From the NCBI GenBank assembly GCA_903861835.1, contig CAIOVX010000090.1, positions 1-40,502 of the forward strand: a DNA stretch of 40,502 bases, read 5' to 3'. This DNA comes from Candidatus Firestoneibacteriota bacterium. GTDB lineage: Bacteria > Oederibacteriota > D2-FULL-39-29 > CAIOVX01. Made by a program: the position numbers and the translations under genes. Every line of letters starts with the position of its first letter. Within the stretch, counting starts at the first letter, position 1. The notes beneath the pieces were generated by a model that did not search any database, was not told the DNA's origin, and saw only the letters and a program-made list of their open reading frames with translations. This document shows positions 15,497-23,657 of the stretch, in pieces.

Positions 15497-16789
15497 CTAC
15501 TTCTTCTCCCACTTCAGGATATCCATCACGGAAGAAAGCGTCGAACCTTCGAGTATCTCTTTGCGCAGACGGTTCTCTTTCTCAAGCACATCCATCGCCC
15601 TGTTGGTGAACTCCACTGCCTTGTCGGCAGGAATTACCATTACGCCGTCATCATCACCCACTATCCAGTCGCCGGGGAAAACTTTCTGCCCTCCGACCAT
15701 AACGGGAACATTCAACTCTCCGAAACCTTTCGGCTCACCTGCGTGAGAGGTAACAAGGCGTGAAAAAGCAGGAAACTTTAAGTCAACTATCTCTCGTGAA
15801 TCCCTGATGGCGCCGTCAATGACGAGACCGCCCAGTTTCCGGCGTTTCGCGCTCTGCGTGGCCAGCTCGCCCCATACCGCAGGAGCAACTCCGCCGGCGT
15901 CTATAACAATAATTTCTCCGGGTTTCGCGATATCAACTGCTTCAACCGGTTTTGCCCAATCCCCGGGATAAGTTCTTACTGTTACCGCCTTTCCGGCCAT
16001 TCTCATACCGGGGGCAAGCGGTTTGATACCTGAAAGACAGGGCAGCCTGTGAAGAGCATCTGAAATATTGGCTGTTGAAACGAGAGAGAGTACCTTAAGT
16101 ATATCTTCTTCGCCCACGCGCTTGAAGAACTTGCTGTCAACTTTCTTCAAGGAAAGCATCGCTTTCTTAATCTCTGAGGCGGCCTTCTTCGCGTCTTTTG
16201 ACTTAGTTATTGAACCGCCGGCTATAATTATGGAAGCGCCGGCCTTAACCGCTTCTACAACATTCTCTGAGTTAATGCCGCCGGCTACAGCCACAGGGAT
16301 ACTGACTACCGAGACAACCTTGCGGAGCATCTCAAAAGGTTCTTTTCCCTTCATCTGCTCGTCTATCGGGGTGTGAATACCGATGTAGTTAACGCCGAGC
16401 TTTTCAACTTCTTTAGCCCTTTTAACCGGATCCTTAACCTCTATCATGTCAACAATCACTTCAGCACCATAGTTTTTGGCGGCTTCAACACATTCCGCAA
16501 TGGTAGAATCAGAAGCAGCGCCAAGGACATGCACTACTTTAGCGCCGGCCTTCGCAGCAATCTCAACTTCCGCACGCCCGGCATCCATAGTCTTCATATC
16601 AGCCACTATTACATGCTTAGGAAAGGCCTTGTGCAGCTCTCTAATGGCATTCAGGCCTTCGGCCTTTATCAGCGGAGTTCCGGCTTCTATCCAGTCAACC
16701 CCTCCTGCAACCGCTTCGCGAGCGCAGCCAAGGGCTCTGTGCATATCAACGAAATCAAGCGCAACTTGAAGTATACTCTTACGGGACAT
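15497..16789 (-). CDS. Bifunctional 3-hexulose-6-phosphate synthase / RraA-like protein
   Basis: 430 aa fusion. Residues about 1-215 are a hexulose-6-phosphate synthase of the OMP-decarboxylase suprafamily, with the DxKxxD-type catalytic motif ADMKTMDAG and the phosphate-binding AVAGGIN and IIIAGGSIT loops. Residues about 230-425 are an RraA/HMG-aldolase-type domain with GGVAPAVWGELA and GLVIDGAIRDSREI, the metal/substrate site of that fold. Such fusions are known, notably in archaea, where HPS runs in reverse to make ribulose-5-phosphate and formaldehyde; RraA-fold enzymes can be aldolases or decarboxylases. No hexulose isomerase (PHI) gene is adjacent. Both domains keep their motifs. A possible promoter sits just upstream. 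Confidence 0.9.
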   Translation of the reverse strand: MSRKSILQVALDFVDMHRALGCAREAVAGGVDWIEAGTPLIKAEGLNAIRELHKAFPKHVIVADMKTMDAGRAEVEIAAKAGAKVVHVLGAASDSTIAECVEAAKNYGAEVIVDMIEVKDPVKRAKEVEKLGVNYIGIHTPIDEQMKGKEPFEMLRKVVSVVSIPVAVAGGINSENVVEAVKAGASIIIAGGSITKSKDAKKAASEIKKAMLSLKKVDSKFFKRVGEEDILKVLSLVSTANISDALHRLPCLSGIKPLAPGMRMAGKAVTVRTYPGDWAKPVEAVDIAKPGEIIVIDAGGVAPAVWGELATQSAKRRKLGGLVIDGAIRDSREIVDLKFPAFSRLVTSHAGEPKGFGELNVPVMVGGQKVFPGDWIVGDDDGVMVIPADKAVEFTNRAMDVLEKENRLRKEILEGSTLSSVMDILKWEKK

Positions 16790-16836
16790 AGTACTCCGGA
16801 ATTGAGCGGCTTTGCGTTATCCTGCCGTACTAATCC

Positions 16837-16865
16837 ATTATACTATAACTATTCCCTGCTTTCTA
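16837..16865 (-). promoter_or_regulatory. Putative promoter of the HPS-RraA gene
   Basis: On the minus strand TATAAT (complement of 16837-16842) is preceded by a 17-base spacer and TAGAAA (complement of 16860-16865), a 4/6 match to the -35 consensus. Predicted leader about 41 nt with GGAG before the ATG. Confidence 0.45.
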
Positions 16866-17975
16866 TCGTTTTACCATTCTCACAATGCCGGAAATGACTT
16901 TCTCCTCAAAAACCAATGAAATCAGAGCAGTTTCTTCCCTGCCGGCAAAGTTTCCGTGCTCTTCTTTAACTCCGGTGCCGCGCCCAACTCCGGCAGACGG
17001 AGCCCTCTTGCCTATGGAGTCAACAAAACCGGTAATTCCACTCTTGATTGTTTTCATAATAGAGCTCTCCAAACCATATTTTTCAGGGATAGTCTCTTTT
17101 ACCGTATAGAAGGAAGCAGTTACTTCATTGACAGTGGCTTTCAGGTTAGCGGAAGCCTTAGCCGTAAACTTTCTCACAGCCGCGCATATTTGCCCGGCGC
17201 TTCTACCGCAAATCGCGGAAGCTCCGGAGAGAGAACCGGCAGAACCGAGAGCTTCAAGTTCTTCTATTCCTTCTAAGACCGATGTTCCGGCCCAGGTTTC
17301 AACTTTAGCAGCCTTAGCCTTGACAGCCTCAAGATCTGCAGCGCTAAGAGCGCAAAAGACATCTCCGAGCTCCTGCTCCAGCCTAGCTGCAACGTGGTGT
17401 TTACACCGGTTTATTACTGTCCGCGCGCTGGTTTGCTTTTCTTCGAAAACGGCGCCCAGAACCTCGTATTTTAAAGAGGCTCCGCTCATTAGATAGAGCA
17501 GGTAAATCTCCCGATGCCTTCCGTTACGGATGGAAAGCACCGCTGCCTTTATTTGCTTTAGCAGTTCATCTGCAAGCACCGCGGAATCAGGCGGGACTTC
17601 CGGAGACTTAAGACAGTCTTGCGGAGCAAACTCCGCCTCTTCTGTTAGAGGCGCTGACAGAGAAATAATCTTTTTGTTCTCTCGGCCGGCTTTTTCAAAG
17701 AGAGAGAAGACTGTGTTTCTGACTATGGCGCCCATGTAGGTCCCGGCAATCGCCTTGCCGGCATCAAAAGCGTCAAGAGCGCCTCTAATAAATAATTTTT
17801 CCATACATTCAGAATAGGCTTCTTCCGACTGCTGTTTCGTGAGTTTAAACCTGTAGAGGTCTGCTTTCACCTTACTGCTTACGACGATAGCAAGGGCGCG
17901 AAGGTTCTCTTCGTTGTTTTCCTTTTTGTAAACGCATAGCAATCTTTCTATCTCGCCTTTACCCGGATTTGCCAT
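16863..17975 (-). CDS. Divergent sigma-70-family (ECF-like) protein with long C-terminal extension
   Basis: 370 aa. Residues about 30-110 resemble sigma region 2 (FDAGKAIAGTYMGAIVRNTVFSLF, matching the FDP-x-K...YL-x-x-IARN pattern) and residues about 135-200 resemble region 4 (Leu-rich helix, REIYLLYLMSGASLKYEVLGAVF, then TSARTVINRCKHHVAARL as the recognition helix). The remaining 165 residues, rich in Ala, Gly, Ser and Lys, have no recognisable domain; a hydrophobic tail (about 350-366) ends in MVKR. No anti-sigma gene is adjacent. The similarity is remote, so a DNA-binding role is likely but a true sigma function is not proven. A -10 box lies six bases before the ATG, so the mRNA is predicted leaderless. 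Confidence 0.55.
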   Translation of the reverse strand: MANPGKGEIERLLCVYKKENNEENLRALAIVVSSKVKADLYRFKLTKQQSEEAYSECMEKLFIRGALDAFDAGKAIAGTYMGAIVRNTVFSLFEKAGRENKKIISLSAPLTEEAEFAPQDCLKSPEVPPDSAVLADELLKQIKAAVLSIRNGRHREIYLLYLMSGASLKYEVLGAVFEEKQTSARTVINRCKHHVAARLEQELGDVFCALSAADLEAVKAKAAKVETWAGTSVLEGIEELEALGSAGSLSGASAICGRSAGQICAAVRKFTAKASANLKATVNEVTASFYTVKETIPEKYGLESSIMKTIKSGITGFVDSIGKRAPSAGVGRGTGVKEEHGNFAGREETALISLVFEEKVISGIVRMVKR

Positions 17976-17981
17976 TGCAGG

Positions 17982-18010
17982 ATAGTACCAGAGGTGGCAC
18001 TATCCCGCAA
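17982..18010 (-). promoter_or_regulatory. Promoter of the sigma-like gene, overlapped by an inverted repeat
   Basis: Minus-strand TTGCGG (complement of 18005-18010), 17-base spacer ending TGG, and TACTAT (complement of 17982-17987); the ATG begins six bases later. A 10-bp inverted repeat (arms GGATAGTGCC and GGTACTATCC, one G-T pair, six-base centre) covers the spacer and the -10 box and could be an operator. Confidence 0.5.
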
Positions 18011-18075
18011 GGCATTCCGGACTAAGCGGAGAGTTTAATTTTGCCGCGTTCATATCTGAACTTGGCCGGGGGTGG

Positions 18076-18327
18076 TTAAACTCCCGCAGGTTCCGCTGCT
18101 TCAAAATGCTCTGCTGCTTTCTTCAGTTCTTCAATGAAGGCGTTTAGCTCGTTGTTGAAGATAACCAGCGAGCTTCTGCGCTTGTTCCCCTCTTTGTCAA
18201 ACGAGGATTCGCTGACAATTAGGTAGTTGGTGTTATTCGACGCCTTTTTAACGTCAAAGAAGAACACCTTCTTTCCCGATTTACATACTCCGGAGTACAC
18301 CGGCGGTTGTTTCACTTTTTCTTCCAT
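18076..18327 (-). CDS. PUR-alpha-like single-domain nucleic-acid-binding protein (DUF3276 type)
   Basis: 83 aa, basic and small. The pattern SGKKVFFFDVKKASNNTNYL, then IVSESS, RRSSLVIFNNELNAFIEEL matches one PUR repeat (four beta strands then a helix) as found in the bacterial DUF3276 and Borrelia BpuR families, which bind single-stranded DNA and RNA. A strong GGAGG precedes the ATG. It stands alone: upstream lies the terminator of the yjbQ gene, downstream the sigma-like gene after 100 bases. Function here, probably post-transcriptional or DNA binding, is inferred from family only. Confidence 0.75.
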   Translation of the reverse strand: MEEKVKQPPVYSGVCKSGKKVFFFDVKKASNNTNYLIVSESSFDKEGNKRRSSLVIFNNELNAFIEELKKAAEHFEAAEPAGV

Positions 18328-18361
18328 ATTGCCTCCTTGGGCGGTTTTCCGCCTCCGCGTA

Positions 18362-18392
18362 TATATACCCGGGACGAGGCATTTCGTTTCAA
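18362..18392 (-). promoter_or_regulatory. Weak putative promoter of the PUR-domain gene
   Basis: Minus-strand TTGAAA (complement of 18387-18392) and TATATA (18362-18367) with a longer than usual 19-base spacer. The leader contains a small GGCGG-AAAA-CCGCC hairpin right before the ribosome-binding site. Confidence 0.35.
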
Positions 18393-18400
18393 AAAATAAT

Positions 18401-18432
18401 AAAAAAAACCGGTCAACCTTTCGGCCAACCGG
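18401..18432 (-). terminator. Rho-independent terminator after yjbQ
   Basis: On the minus strand a 10-bp stem (arms 18423-18432 and 18409-18418, with three G-T pairs) closes a GAAA tetraloop and is followed directly by eight T (18401-18408). It ends the long minus-strand operon and isolates the PUR-domain gene. Confidence 0.9.
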
Positions 18433-18462
18433 CGTCTCAAATACTGTTATTCTATTCTCGTG

Positions 18463-18882
18463 TTACTCGCCTACCACCTGCACCACCAACTCGCGCTCCC
18501 TCGGTATATTGTCACAATCTATAAAGATTATCTGTTGCCAGACCCCGAGTTTCATTTTGCTTTCAACTATTGGAACAGTTATTGAAGGACCTATCAGGCT
18601 TGCCCTGATGTGTGAATGACCGTTCGAATCAGGATGCGTCAGATTGTGATTGTACATTCCTTTCTCAGGCAATATCTGGTTTAAAAATGACTTTAGATCC
18701 GCTACCAAACCCGGTTCATATTCTATGGTAGTCAACGCTCCGGTAGCTCCCGGAACAAAAACATTGAGCAAACCGTTAGTTATTGAACTGTCCTTTACCT
18801 TCTTCTCTATAAGAGCGGTTATGTTTATTATGTCAGCATTACCCTTGGTGCCAAAATTAATCCTGCCGGAATATACCGCCAT
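18463..18882 (-). CDS. yjbQ: YjbQ/UPF0047 family protein
   Basis: 139 aa, full family length. Hallmarks are GLLNVFVPGATGALTTIEYEP, HNLTHPDSNGHSHIRASLIGPS and WQQIIFIDCD; the His residues in HSH and the Asp/Glu around them line the known active-site cleft. Family members show weak thiamin-phosphate synthase activity, but the native role is unsettled. The start overlaps the korC stop (TAATG), so it is translated with the oxidoreductase, and a terminator follows. Confidence 0.92.
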   Translation of the reverse strand: MAVYSGRINFGTKGNADIINITALIEKKVKDSSITNGLLNVFVPGATGALTTIEYEPGLVADLKSFLNQILPEKGMYNHNLTHPDSNGHSHIRASLIGPSITVPIVESKMKLGVWQQIIFIDCDNIPRERELVVQVVGE

Positions 18883-19424
18883 TATTTGCCGCCCCCCTCT
18901 TTAAAACCCCTGTCAAGCGCCTTTATATTCATCGCTATCATATCTTTATGCCTTGAAGACATTACCTCTTCCAAGCCGGTCTTAAGGGAATCAAGTTTGA
19001 CCGCTTTCGAAACTGCGGCGTAAATCCCGAGCGAAACCATATTAACGATACGGTTAGAACCTACATCTTTTGCGATGTCGCTGATAGGAAGTTCCAGTAC
19101 TTTGCAGCCGGAAAGGGTCCTTCCGTCTTTCACCAAAGACGAGTTTACGATAAAAGCTCCCCCCGGGGCTATGCTTCCTTTGTAAACATTAAAACCAATC
19201 GTATCCAGTCCGATTATGCATTCGGCGTGACTAAGCACGGGAGACATAATCTCTTCATCGGAGATGACTACCGCGCAATAAGAGAGACCGCCCCTCTTTT
19301 CCGCGCCGTAGGAAGGAAGCCAGGTTACTTTCTTCCCTTCGCAAAACGCCGCCACAAGCGCAAGGCTTCCTCCGAGGAGAATTCCCTGCCCGCCGCTCCC
19401 GCACATTATCAGACTTCTTTCCAT
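18882..19424 (-). CDS. korC: 2-oxoacid:ferredoxin oxidoreductase, gamma subunit
   Basis: 180 aa. The gamma subunit is recognised by the N-terminal CGSGGQGILLGG loop, YGAEKRGG and DTIGF; it contacts CoA and helps catalysis in KorABCD/VorABCD enzymes that convert 2-oxoacids, CoA and oxidised ferredoxin into acyl-CoA, CO2 and reduced ferredoxin. It follows korB by 29 bases. The substrate (2-oxoglutarate, branched 2-oxoacid or other) cannot be settled by eye. Confidence 0.9.
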   Translation of the reverse strand: MERSLIMCGSGGQGILLGGSLALVAAFCEGKKVTWLPSYGAEKRGGLSYCAVVISDEEIMSPVLSHAECIIGLDTIGFNVYKGSIAPGGAFIVNSSLVKDGRTLSGCKVLELPISDIAKDVGSNRIVNMVSLGIYAAVSKAVKLDSLKTGLEEVMSSRHKDMIAMNIKALDRGFKEGGGK

Positions 19425-19453
19425 TTTCCTTTCCTTTACACTTTATGTTTTTG

Positions 19454-20194
19454 CTAAACCGTTTCGTCCTTAATCACGCCAAGCTTGAAATATTTAGCCA
19501 TCTCCTCTTTTACGAATTTCAAACTTTCGAGAGGAACCTTCCCCCAGTTTACCGGGCAGGGCGAGAGTACTTCAACAAGGCTGAAACCTTTACCGTCAAG
19601 CTGCGCCTGGAAAGCTTTTTTAATGGCTCTTTTCGCTTTATTAATATTTGCCGGATCGGTAACCATAACGCGTTCCAGATACCTTGTTCCTTCCAGTGTA
19701 GCAAGCAGCTCGCAGACACGGACGGGATAGCCGGATACTTTTACATCGCGGCCGTTCTGCGTGGTAGTCGTCCTCATCCCCGGCAGCGTGGTTGGAGCCA
19801 TTTGCCCGCCGGTCATTCCATAGTTAGCGTTGTTGATAAAGATTACCGTGATGTTGTCGCTTCTGTTAGCGGAATGGATTATCTCATTCGTGCCGATTGA
19901 GGCTAAATCGCCGTCGCCCTGATAGGTAAAGACCACCCTGTCCGGAAGAACACGCTTAACAGCGCACGCAACGGCGGGCGGCCTGCCATGCGGGGCTTCT
20001 GTAACATCAAAATTCCAGTAGTCGTAAGCAAAAACCGCGCAGCCGACAGGAGCAATGCCTATGGTTTTCTCGCGAACACCAAGTTCGTCAATTATTTCCG
20101 CGATCAGCCTGTGAACTATTCCATGACCGCAGCCGGGACAGTAAGAATTAGCGTTATCTTTCAGGCTCTCAGGCCTGCAATATATCTGTTTCAC
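19454..20194 (-). CDS. korB: 2-oxoacid:ferredoxin oxidoreductase, beta (TPP-binding) subunit
   Basis: 246 aa. The thiamine-pyrophosphate motif GDGDLASIG...NN is present in QGDGDLASIGTNE and INNANYGMTGGQ, and SYCPGCGHGI near the N terminus and APHGRPPAVA are typical of KorB/VorB-type beta chains. It lacks the extra ferredoxin domain of fused enzymes, consistent with a separate delta subunit (korD). Starts within the korA stop region with a GTG codon and is transcribed korD-korA-korB-korC. Confidence 0.92.
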   Translation of the reverse strand: MKQIYCRPESLKDNANSYCPGCGHGIVHRLIAEIIDELGVREKTIGIAPVGCAVFAYDYWNFDVTEAPHGRPPAVACAVKRVLPDRVVFTYQGDGDLASIGTNEIIHSANRSDNITVIFINNANYGMTGGQMAPTTLPGMRTTTTQNGRDVKVSGYPVRVCELLATLEGTRYLERVMVTDPANINKAKRAIKKAFQAQLDGKGFSLVEVLSPCPVNWGKVPLESLKFVKEEMAKYFKLGVIKDETV

Positions 20195-21246
20195 TTAATT
20201 ATCTCCCTGACTTTGCCCGCAATTTCTTCGGGGAAAGGACAACCGCCGCCGGGCCTGCCTAAGAAACTGACTTTGGAATCATCAAGCAAAGCCAACCTTA
20301 CGTCTTCCACCATCTGACCCATATTCTGCTCTACCACAAGGACATTCTTTGCATTTGCGGCGGCAGCTTTAATCTCGGCGTACGGGAAAGGCCACAGCGT
20401 TATCGGGCGAAAAACTCCGCATTTTATGCCGTCTTTTCTTAACAGATTGGCTGCTCCCTTGCTGATTCTTCCTATTATTCCATTGGCTATTACGACTACC
20501 TCTGCATCTTCAAGCTTGTACTCCTCGAATTTTCTGACTTCGGCTTCTATCTTCGCGTATTTCGCCGCGAGCTTAAAATTATGTTTTTCAAGAACGCCCG
20601 GCCCCATCATAAGAGAAAAAAGGCTTCTTGGGTTTCTTCCCTTGCAGCCGTCAAGGATATAATCCTTAGGCGGGAGCTTAGGGAATTTGTTTTCTGAAAA
20701 TTCCACCGGCTCGATCATCTGCCCGAGAATACCGTCGGAAAGGAGCAGTGCAGGGTTTCTGTACTTGTCCGCGAGATAGAAAGCTTCTGCCGTAAGATCA
20801 GCGGCTTCCTGCACTGTGGACGGAGAGAAGGTCAGGAGCCTGTAATCGCCGTGTCCTCCGCCCTTTACAGACTGGAAATAATCTGCCTGAGAGCCCTGGA
20901 TGTTGCCAAGCCCGGGACCGCCCCTTTGCATATTTACGATAAAAGCGGGAAGTTCCATGCCCGCCATATAAGATATTCCTTCCTGCTTTAGGCTGATGCC
21001 GGGGCTGGATGACGAGGTCATTGCCCTCGCTCCGGCCACTGACGCGCCGAGCACCATATTAATGGCTGCAAGCTCGCTCTCTGCTTGAATGAAGGAGCCT
21101 CCGGCCTCGGGCATACGCCACGACATGTACTCCGGTATCTGGTTCTGCGGCGTTATCGGGTACCCTGCGTAAAAACTGCAGCCGGCCAGTATAGCCGCTT
21201 CCGCTATCGCCTCATTGCCTTTCATTAGATGTTTTTTATTTTTCAT
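20191..21246 (-). CDS. korA: 2-oxoacid:ferredoxin oxidoreductase, alpha subunit
   Basis: 351 aa. Contains the pyrimidine-binding domain with AGYPITPQNQIPEYM, SSSPGISLKQEG and QRGGPGLGN, then the C-terminal transketolase-like domain with GVFRPITLWPFP. I place the start at the ATG at 21246, which overlaps the korD stop by four bases (ATGA), rather than at an in-frame codon 22 residues upstream that lies inside korD. With korB, korC and korD it makes a complete heterotetramer. Confidence 0.93.
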   Translation of the reverse strand: MKNKKHLMKGNEAIAEAAILAGCSFYAGYPITPQNQIPEYMSWRMPEAGGSFIQAESELAAINMVLGASVAGARAMTSSSSPGISLKQEGISYMAGMELPAFIVNMQRGGPGLGNIQGSQADYFQSVKGGGHGDYRLLTFSPSTVQEAADLTAEAFYLADKYRNPALLLSDGILGQMIEPVEFSENKFPKLPPKDYILDGCKGRNPRSLFSLMMGPGVLEKHNFKLAAKYAKIEAEVRKFEEYKLEDAEVVVIANGIIGRISKGAANLLRKDGIKCGVFRPITLWPFPYAEIKAAAANAKNVLVVEQNMGQMVEDVRLALLDDSKVSFLGRPGGGCPFPEEIAGKVREIIK

Positions 21247-21458
21247 ACATCCTTCTGCACTTCTATCGCTGCTTCCGGGCACATCAACGCGCAGATGGCG
21301 CAGGAAGTGCACTTGCCGTCATCAGTGAACTCAACAAAAGCATAGCCTTTCGCGTTAGAACCTTTCGCTAATACAAGCGATTTCTTGGGACAGAACTCAA
21401 TGCAATACATGCATCCTTTGCATCTTTCCTTATTTACTTTTACCTTTCTCTCAGGCAT
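21243..21458 (-). CDS. korD: Ferredoxin-type delta subunit of 2-oxoacid:ferredoxin oxidoreductase
   Basis: 71 aa with two 4Fe-4S motifs (CKGCMYCIEFCP and CTSCAICALMCP) that relay electrons from the TPP site to soluble ferredoxin. Start set at the ATG at 21458 because GGAGAA lies at good spacing upstream; an upstream in-frame TTG would add seven residues encoded by a phrase repeat. First gene of the kor set, four-base overlap with korA. Confidence 0.9.
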   Translation of the reverse strand: MPERKVKVNKERCKGCMYCIEFCPKKSLVLAKGSNAKGYAFVEFTDDGKCTSCAICALMCPEAAIEVQKDV

Positions 21459-21473
21459 CTGTTCTTCTCCAGC

Positions 21474-21511
21474 GTCCAATCATCCGAGCATCTGATCATC
21501 TGACCATCCAA
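21474..21511. repeat. CATCTGATCATCTGACCATCC phrase repeat upstream of korD
   Basis: The short gap between the aminotransferase stop and korD is composed of TCCAATCATCC, GCATCTGATCATCTGACCATCC words. Same general style as, but different words from, the other intergenic repeats. Confidence 0.55.
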
Positions 21512-22690
21512 TTAGGCGTTCTCCAGCAGCTTCTTAATGTTCCTAATCGCCTGCCTGGTCCTGTCTTCATTTTCTATCAATGCAAACCTCACATAGCCCT
21601 CGCCGTACTCGCCGAAACCCACGCCTGCAGAGACGACAGTATCGGCCTCTAAGAGCAGTTTTTGCGCGAAAGCCTGTGAGCCCATCGCCTTAAATTTTTC
21701 CGGAATCTCGGCCCAAATAAACATTGTTGCATTGGGTTTTGGAATAACCCAGCCGGCCTTTGCCAGACCGTCCACAAGCACATCCCTTCTTTTCCTGTAG
21801 GTTTCCGCGATTTCCTTAACACAGTCCTGCGGCCCGCGGAGCGCCGTGATGGCCGCCACCTGTATAGGGATGAACATACCGTAATCCATATAACTCTTAA
21901 GTTTGGCGAGATTCGCAATCATTTCTTTATTTCCCATGCAGAAGGCGACGCGCCAACCGGGCATGTTATAGGACTTGGACATGGAGAATAACTCAACGCC
22001 TACATCTTTTGCCCCTTTGACCTGCAGGAAAGAAGGAGCTTTGTAGCCGTCAAAAACCAGATCTTTATAGGCCAGATCATGCACAATCATTATATCGTTC
22101 TCTTTTGCGAAAGCAACCACATCCTCAAAATATTTAAGGTCAACCGAAGCGGTCGTAGGATTCTGGGGATAACTCAGAACCATCATCTTCGGCTTTGGCC
22201 AGAAGTTATTCTTCTTGATTTTTTCGAGATCCACCTTAAAACCATTCTCTTTAGTCAGCGGAATGCTGACTAAATTGCCGCCGGCTATGACAACGCTGTA
22301 AAGGTGAATGGGATAGGTCGGGTTGGGCACCAGCACGACATCGCCCTCGTCAATCATGGCCATCGCAAGATGCGAAATGCCTTCCTTCGCTCCAATAGTT
22401 GCAATGATCTCGGATTCCGGATCAAGATCTACATCGAAATCCTCTTTATATCTGTTGGCCATGGCTTTTCTCAGGTTCAGCATGCCTTTCGACACCGAGT
22501 ACCTATGAGCCTTGGGATCACGTGCCACTTCGCAGAGTTTATCCACGATGTAGGCCGGAGTCGGCTTGTCAGGGTTTCCCATGCCGAAATCAATTACATC
22601 AATACCCTTCGCTCTCTGCTCGGACATAATGCCTTTTATCTTCCCGAGCGAATACGGTGGCAGTCTTTTTATTCTGTTGGAATCTATCAT
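21512..22690 (-). CDS. Class I/II pyridoxal-phosphate aminotransferase (AlaC-like)
   Basis: 392 aa fold-type I aminotransferase. Visible motifs: FGMGNPDKPTP near the N terminus, the HRYSVSKG segment, PNPTYPIH, the NPTT turn after SYPQ, HDLAY with the cofactor-contacting Asp-Tyr, and SMSKSYNMPGWR with the PLP-binding Lys; the C-terminal Arg in YVRFAL binds the carboxylate. The close pattern match is to AlaC-type alanine transaminases and LL-diaminopimelate aminotransferases, which would link pyruvate or lysine synthesis to the neighbouring 2-oxoacid oxidoreductase. Exact substrate undetermined. It lies 11 bases after the sugar kinase gene stop. Confidence 0.9.
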   Translation of the reverse strand: MIDSNRIKRLPPYSLGKIKGIMSEQRAKGIDVIDFGMGNPDKPTPAYIVDKLCEVARDPKAHRYSVSKGMLNLRKAMANRYKEDFDVDLDPESEIIATIGAKEGISHLAMAMIDEGDVVLVPNPTYPIHLYSVVIAGGNLVSIPLTKENGFKVDLEKIKKNNFWPKPKMMVLSYPQNPTTASVDLKYFEDVVAFAKENDIMIVHDLAYKDLVFDGYKAPSFLQVKGAKDVGVELFSMSKSYNMPGWRVAFCMGNKEMIANLAKLKSYMDYGMFIPIQVAAITALRGPQDCVKEIAETYRKRRDVLVDGLAKAGWVIPKPNATMFIWAEIPEKFKAMGSQAFAQKLLLEADTVVSAGVGFGEYGEGYVRFALIENEDRTRQAIRNIKKLLENA

Positions 22691-22701
22691 TTATTTTCCT
22701 T

Positions 22702-23610
22702 TTACAGATCTTTGAATTGTGTGAAGGTTCTTATCTCTTTATAGCGCTTGTTAATGGCCGCCCGGTCAGCCTTCCGAAACCTGTTTACCGAGAAATCCTC
22801 AACGCAAAACGAAGCCGCGGCGGTGCCAAAAACCAGCGCGCTCTTTATCTCTTCTTTTGTTATCTTCTTTACGGTGGAGATATAGCCCATAAAACCGCCG
22901 GCAAACGAATCACCTGCGCCTGTCGGATCAATCGCGTTCTCCAGCGGATAAGCCGGAGCGACGAAATGCCAATCCTTCGAAAACAATATGCTGCCGTGCT
23001 CGCCCTTTTTGATGATCACAATTTCAGGGCCAAGCTTCTTTACTTTGGCGGCCGCCTTGATAAGATTCGCCTCGCCGGAAAGTTCCCTGGCCTCAGAATC
23101 ATTAAGGAAGAGTATGTCGACTTTCTTAAGGAGTTGCAGGAGTTTCAGCCTGTCTGATTTGATCCAGATATCCATAGTATCGCAGGCAACGAGCCTGGCG
23201 GAACTAATTTCCTCAAGCACCCTTAATTGAAGCCCCGGGTTTATGTTGGCCAGAAAAAGATGCGTGCTCTTCTTATAGCTGTCTGGTACTTTCGGGCTAA
23301 AGGACGCAAAAACATTCAAGTCAAGTTTCAGCGTTTCCCTGACATTCATGTCAAATTTGTATTCTCCGGTCCAACTAAAGGTCTTTCCGGCAGCCACTTC
23401 AACACCCTCGGTGTCTATACCGCGCCCCTTAAGCTCGCACAGGTATTTCGCCGGAAAATCCATACCAACAACTCCCACCATCTTCACCGGAGTAAAAAAA
23501 CTCGCTGCGTAGGAAAAATAGGTGCACGAGCCGCCGAGCACCCGGGCCACAGACTTAAAAGGCGTTCTTATGGAATCAAGCGCCACCGACCCTACGACTG
23601 CAAGACTCAT
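22702..23610 (-). CDS. PfkB-family carbohydrate kinase
   Basis: 302 aa ribokinase-type kinase. The catalytic signature DPTGAGDSFAGGFMG (Asp as base) and the N-terminal GSVALDSI...VLGGSCTYFSYAAS are present. The beginning MSLAVVGSVALD and 'GGS-x-x-YFS-A' style is that of the PfkB subgroup found next to pgk or purine genes in many anaerobes; the substrate is unknown. I use the ATG at 23610 since AAGAGG is at proper distance; the codon three residues upstream is too close to it. Sits between pgk and the aminotransferase. Confidence 0.88.
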   Translation of the reverse strand: MSLAVVGSVALDSIRTPFKSVARVLGGSCTYFSYAASFFTPVKMVGVVGMDFPAKYLCELKGRGIDTEGVEVAAGKTFSWTGEYKFDMNVRETLKLDLNVFASFSPKVPDSYKKSTHLFLANINPGLQLRVLEEISSARLVACDTMDIWIKSDRLKLLQLLKKVDILFLNDSEARELSGEANLIKAAAKVKKLGPEIVIIKKGEHGSILFSKDWHFVAPAYPLENAIDPTGAGDSFAGGFMGYISTVKKITKEEIKSALVFGTAAASFCVEDFSVNRFRKADRAAINKRYKEIRTFTQFKDL

Positions 23611-23657
23611 ATTTTTCATCCTCTTAGCTTTTTGAGTTAATTACGATATTTGCGGCT

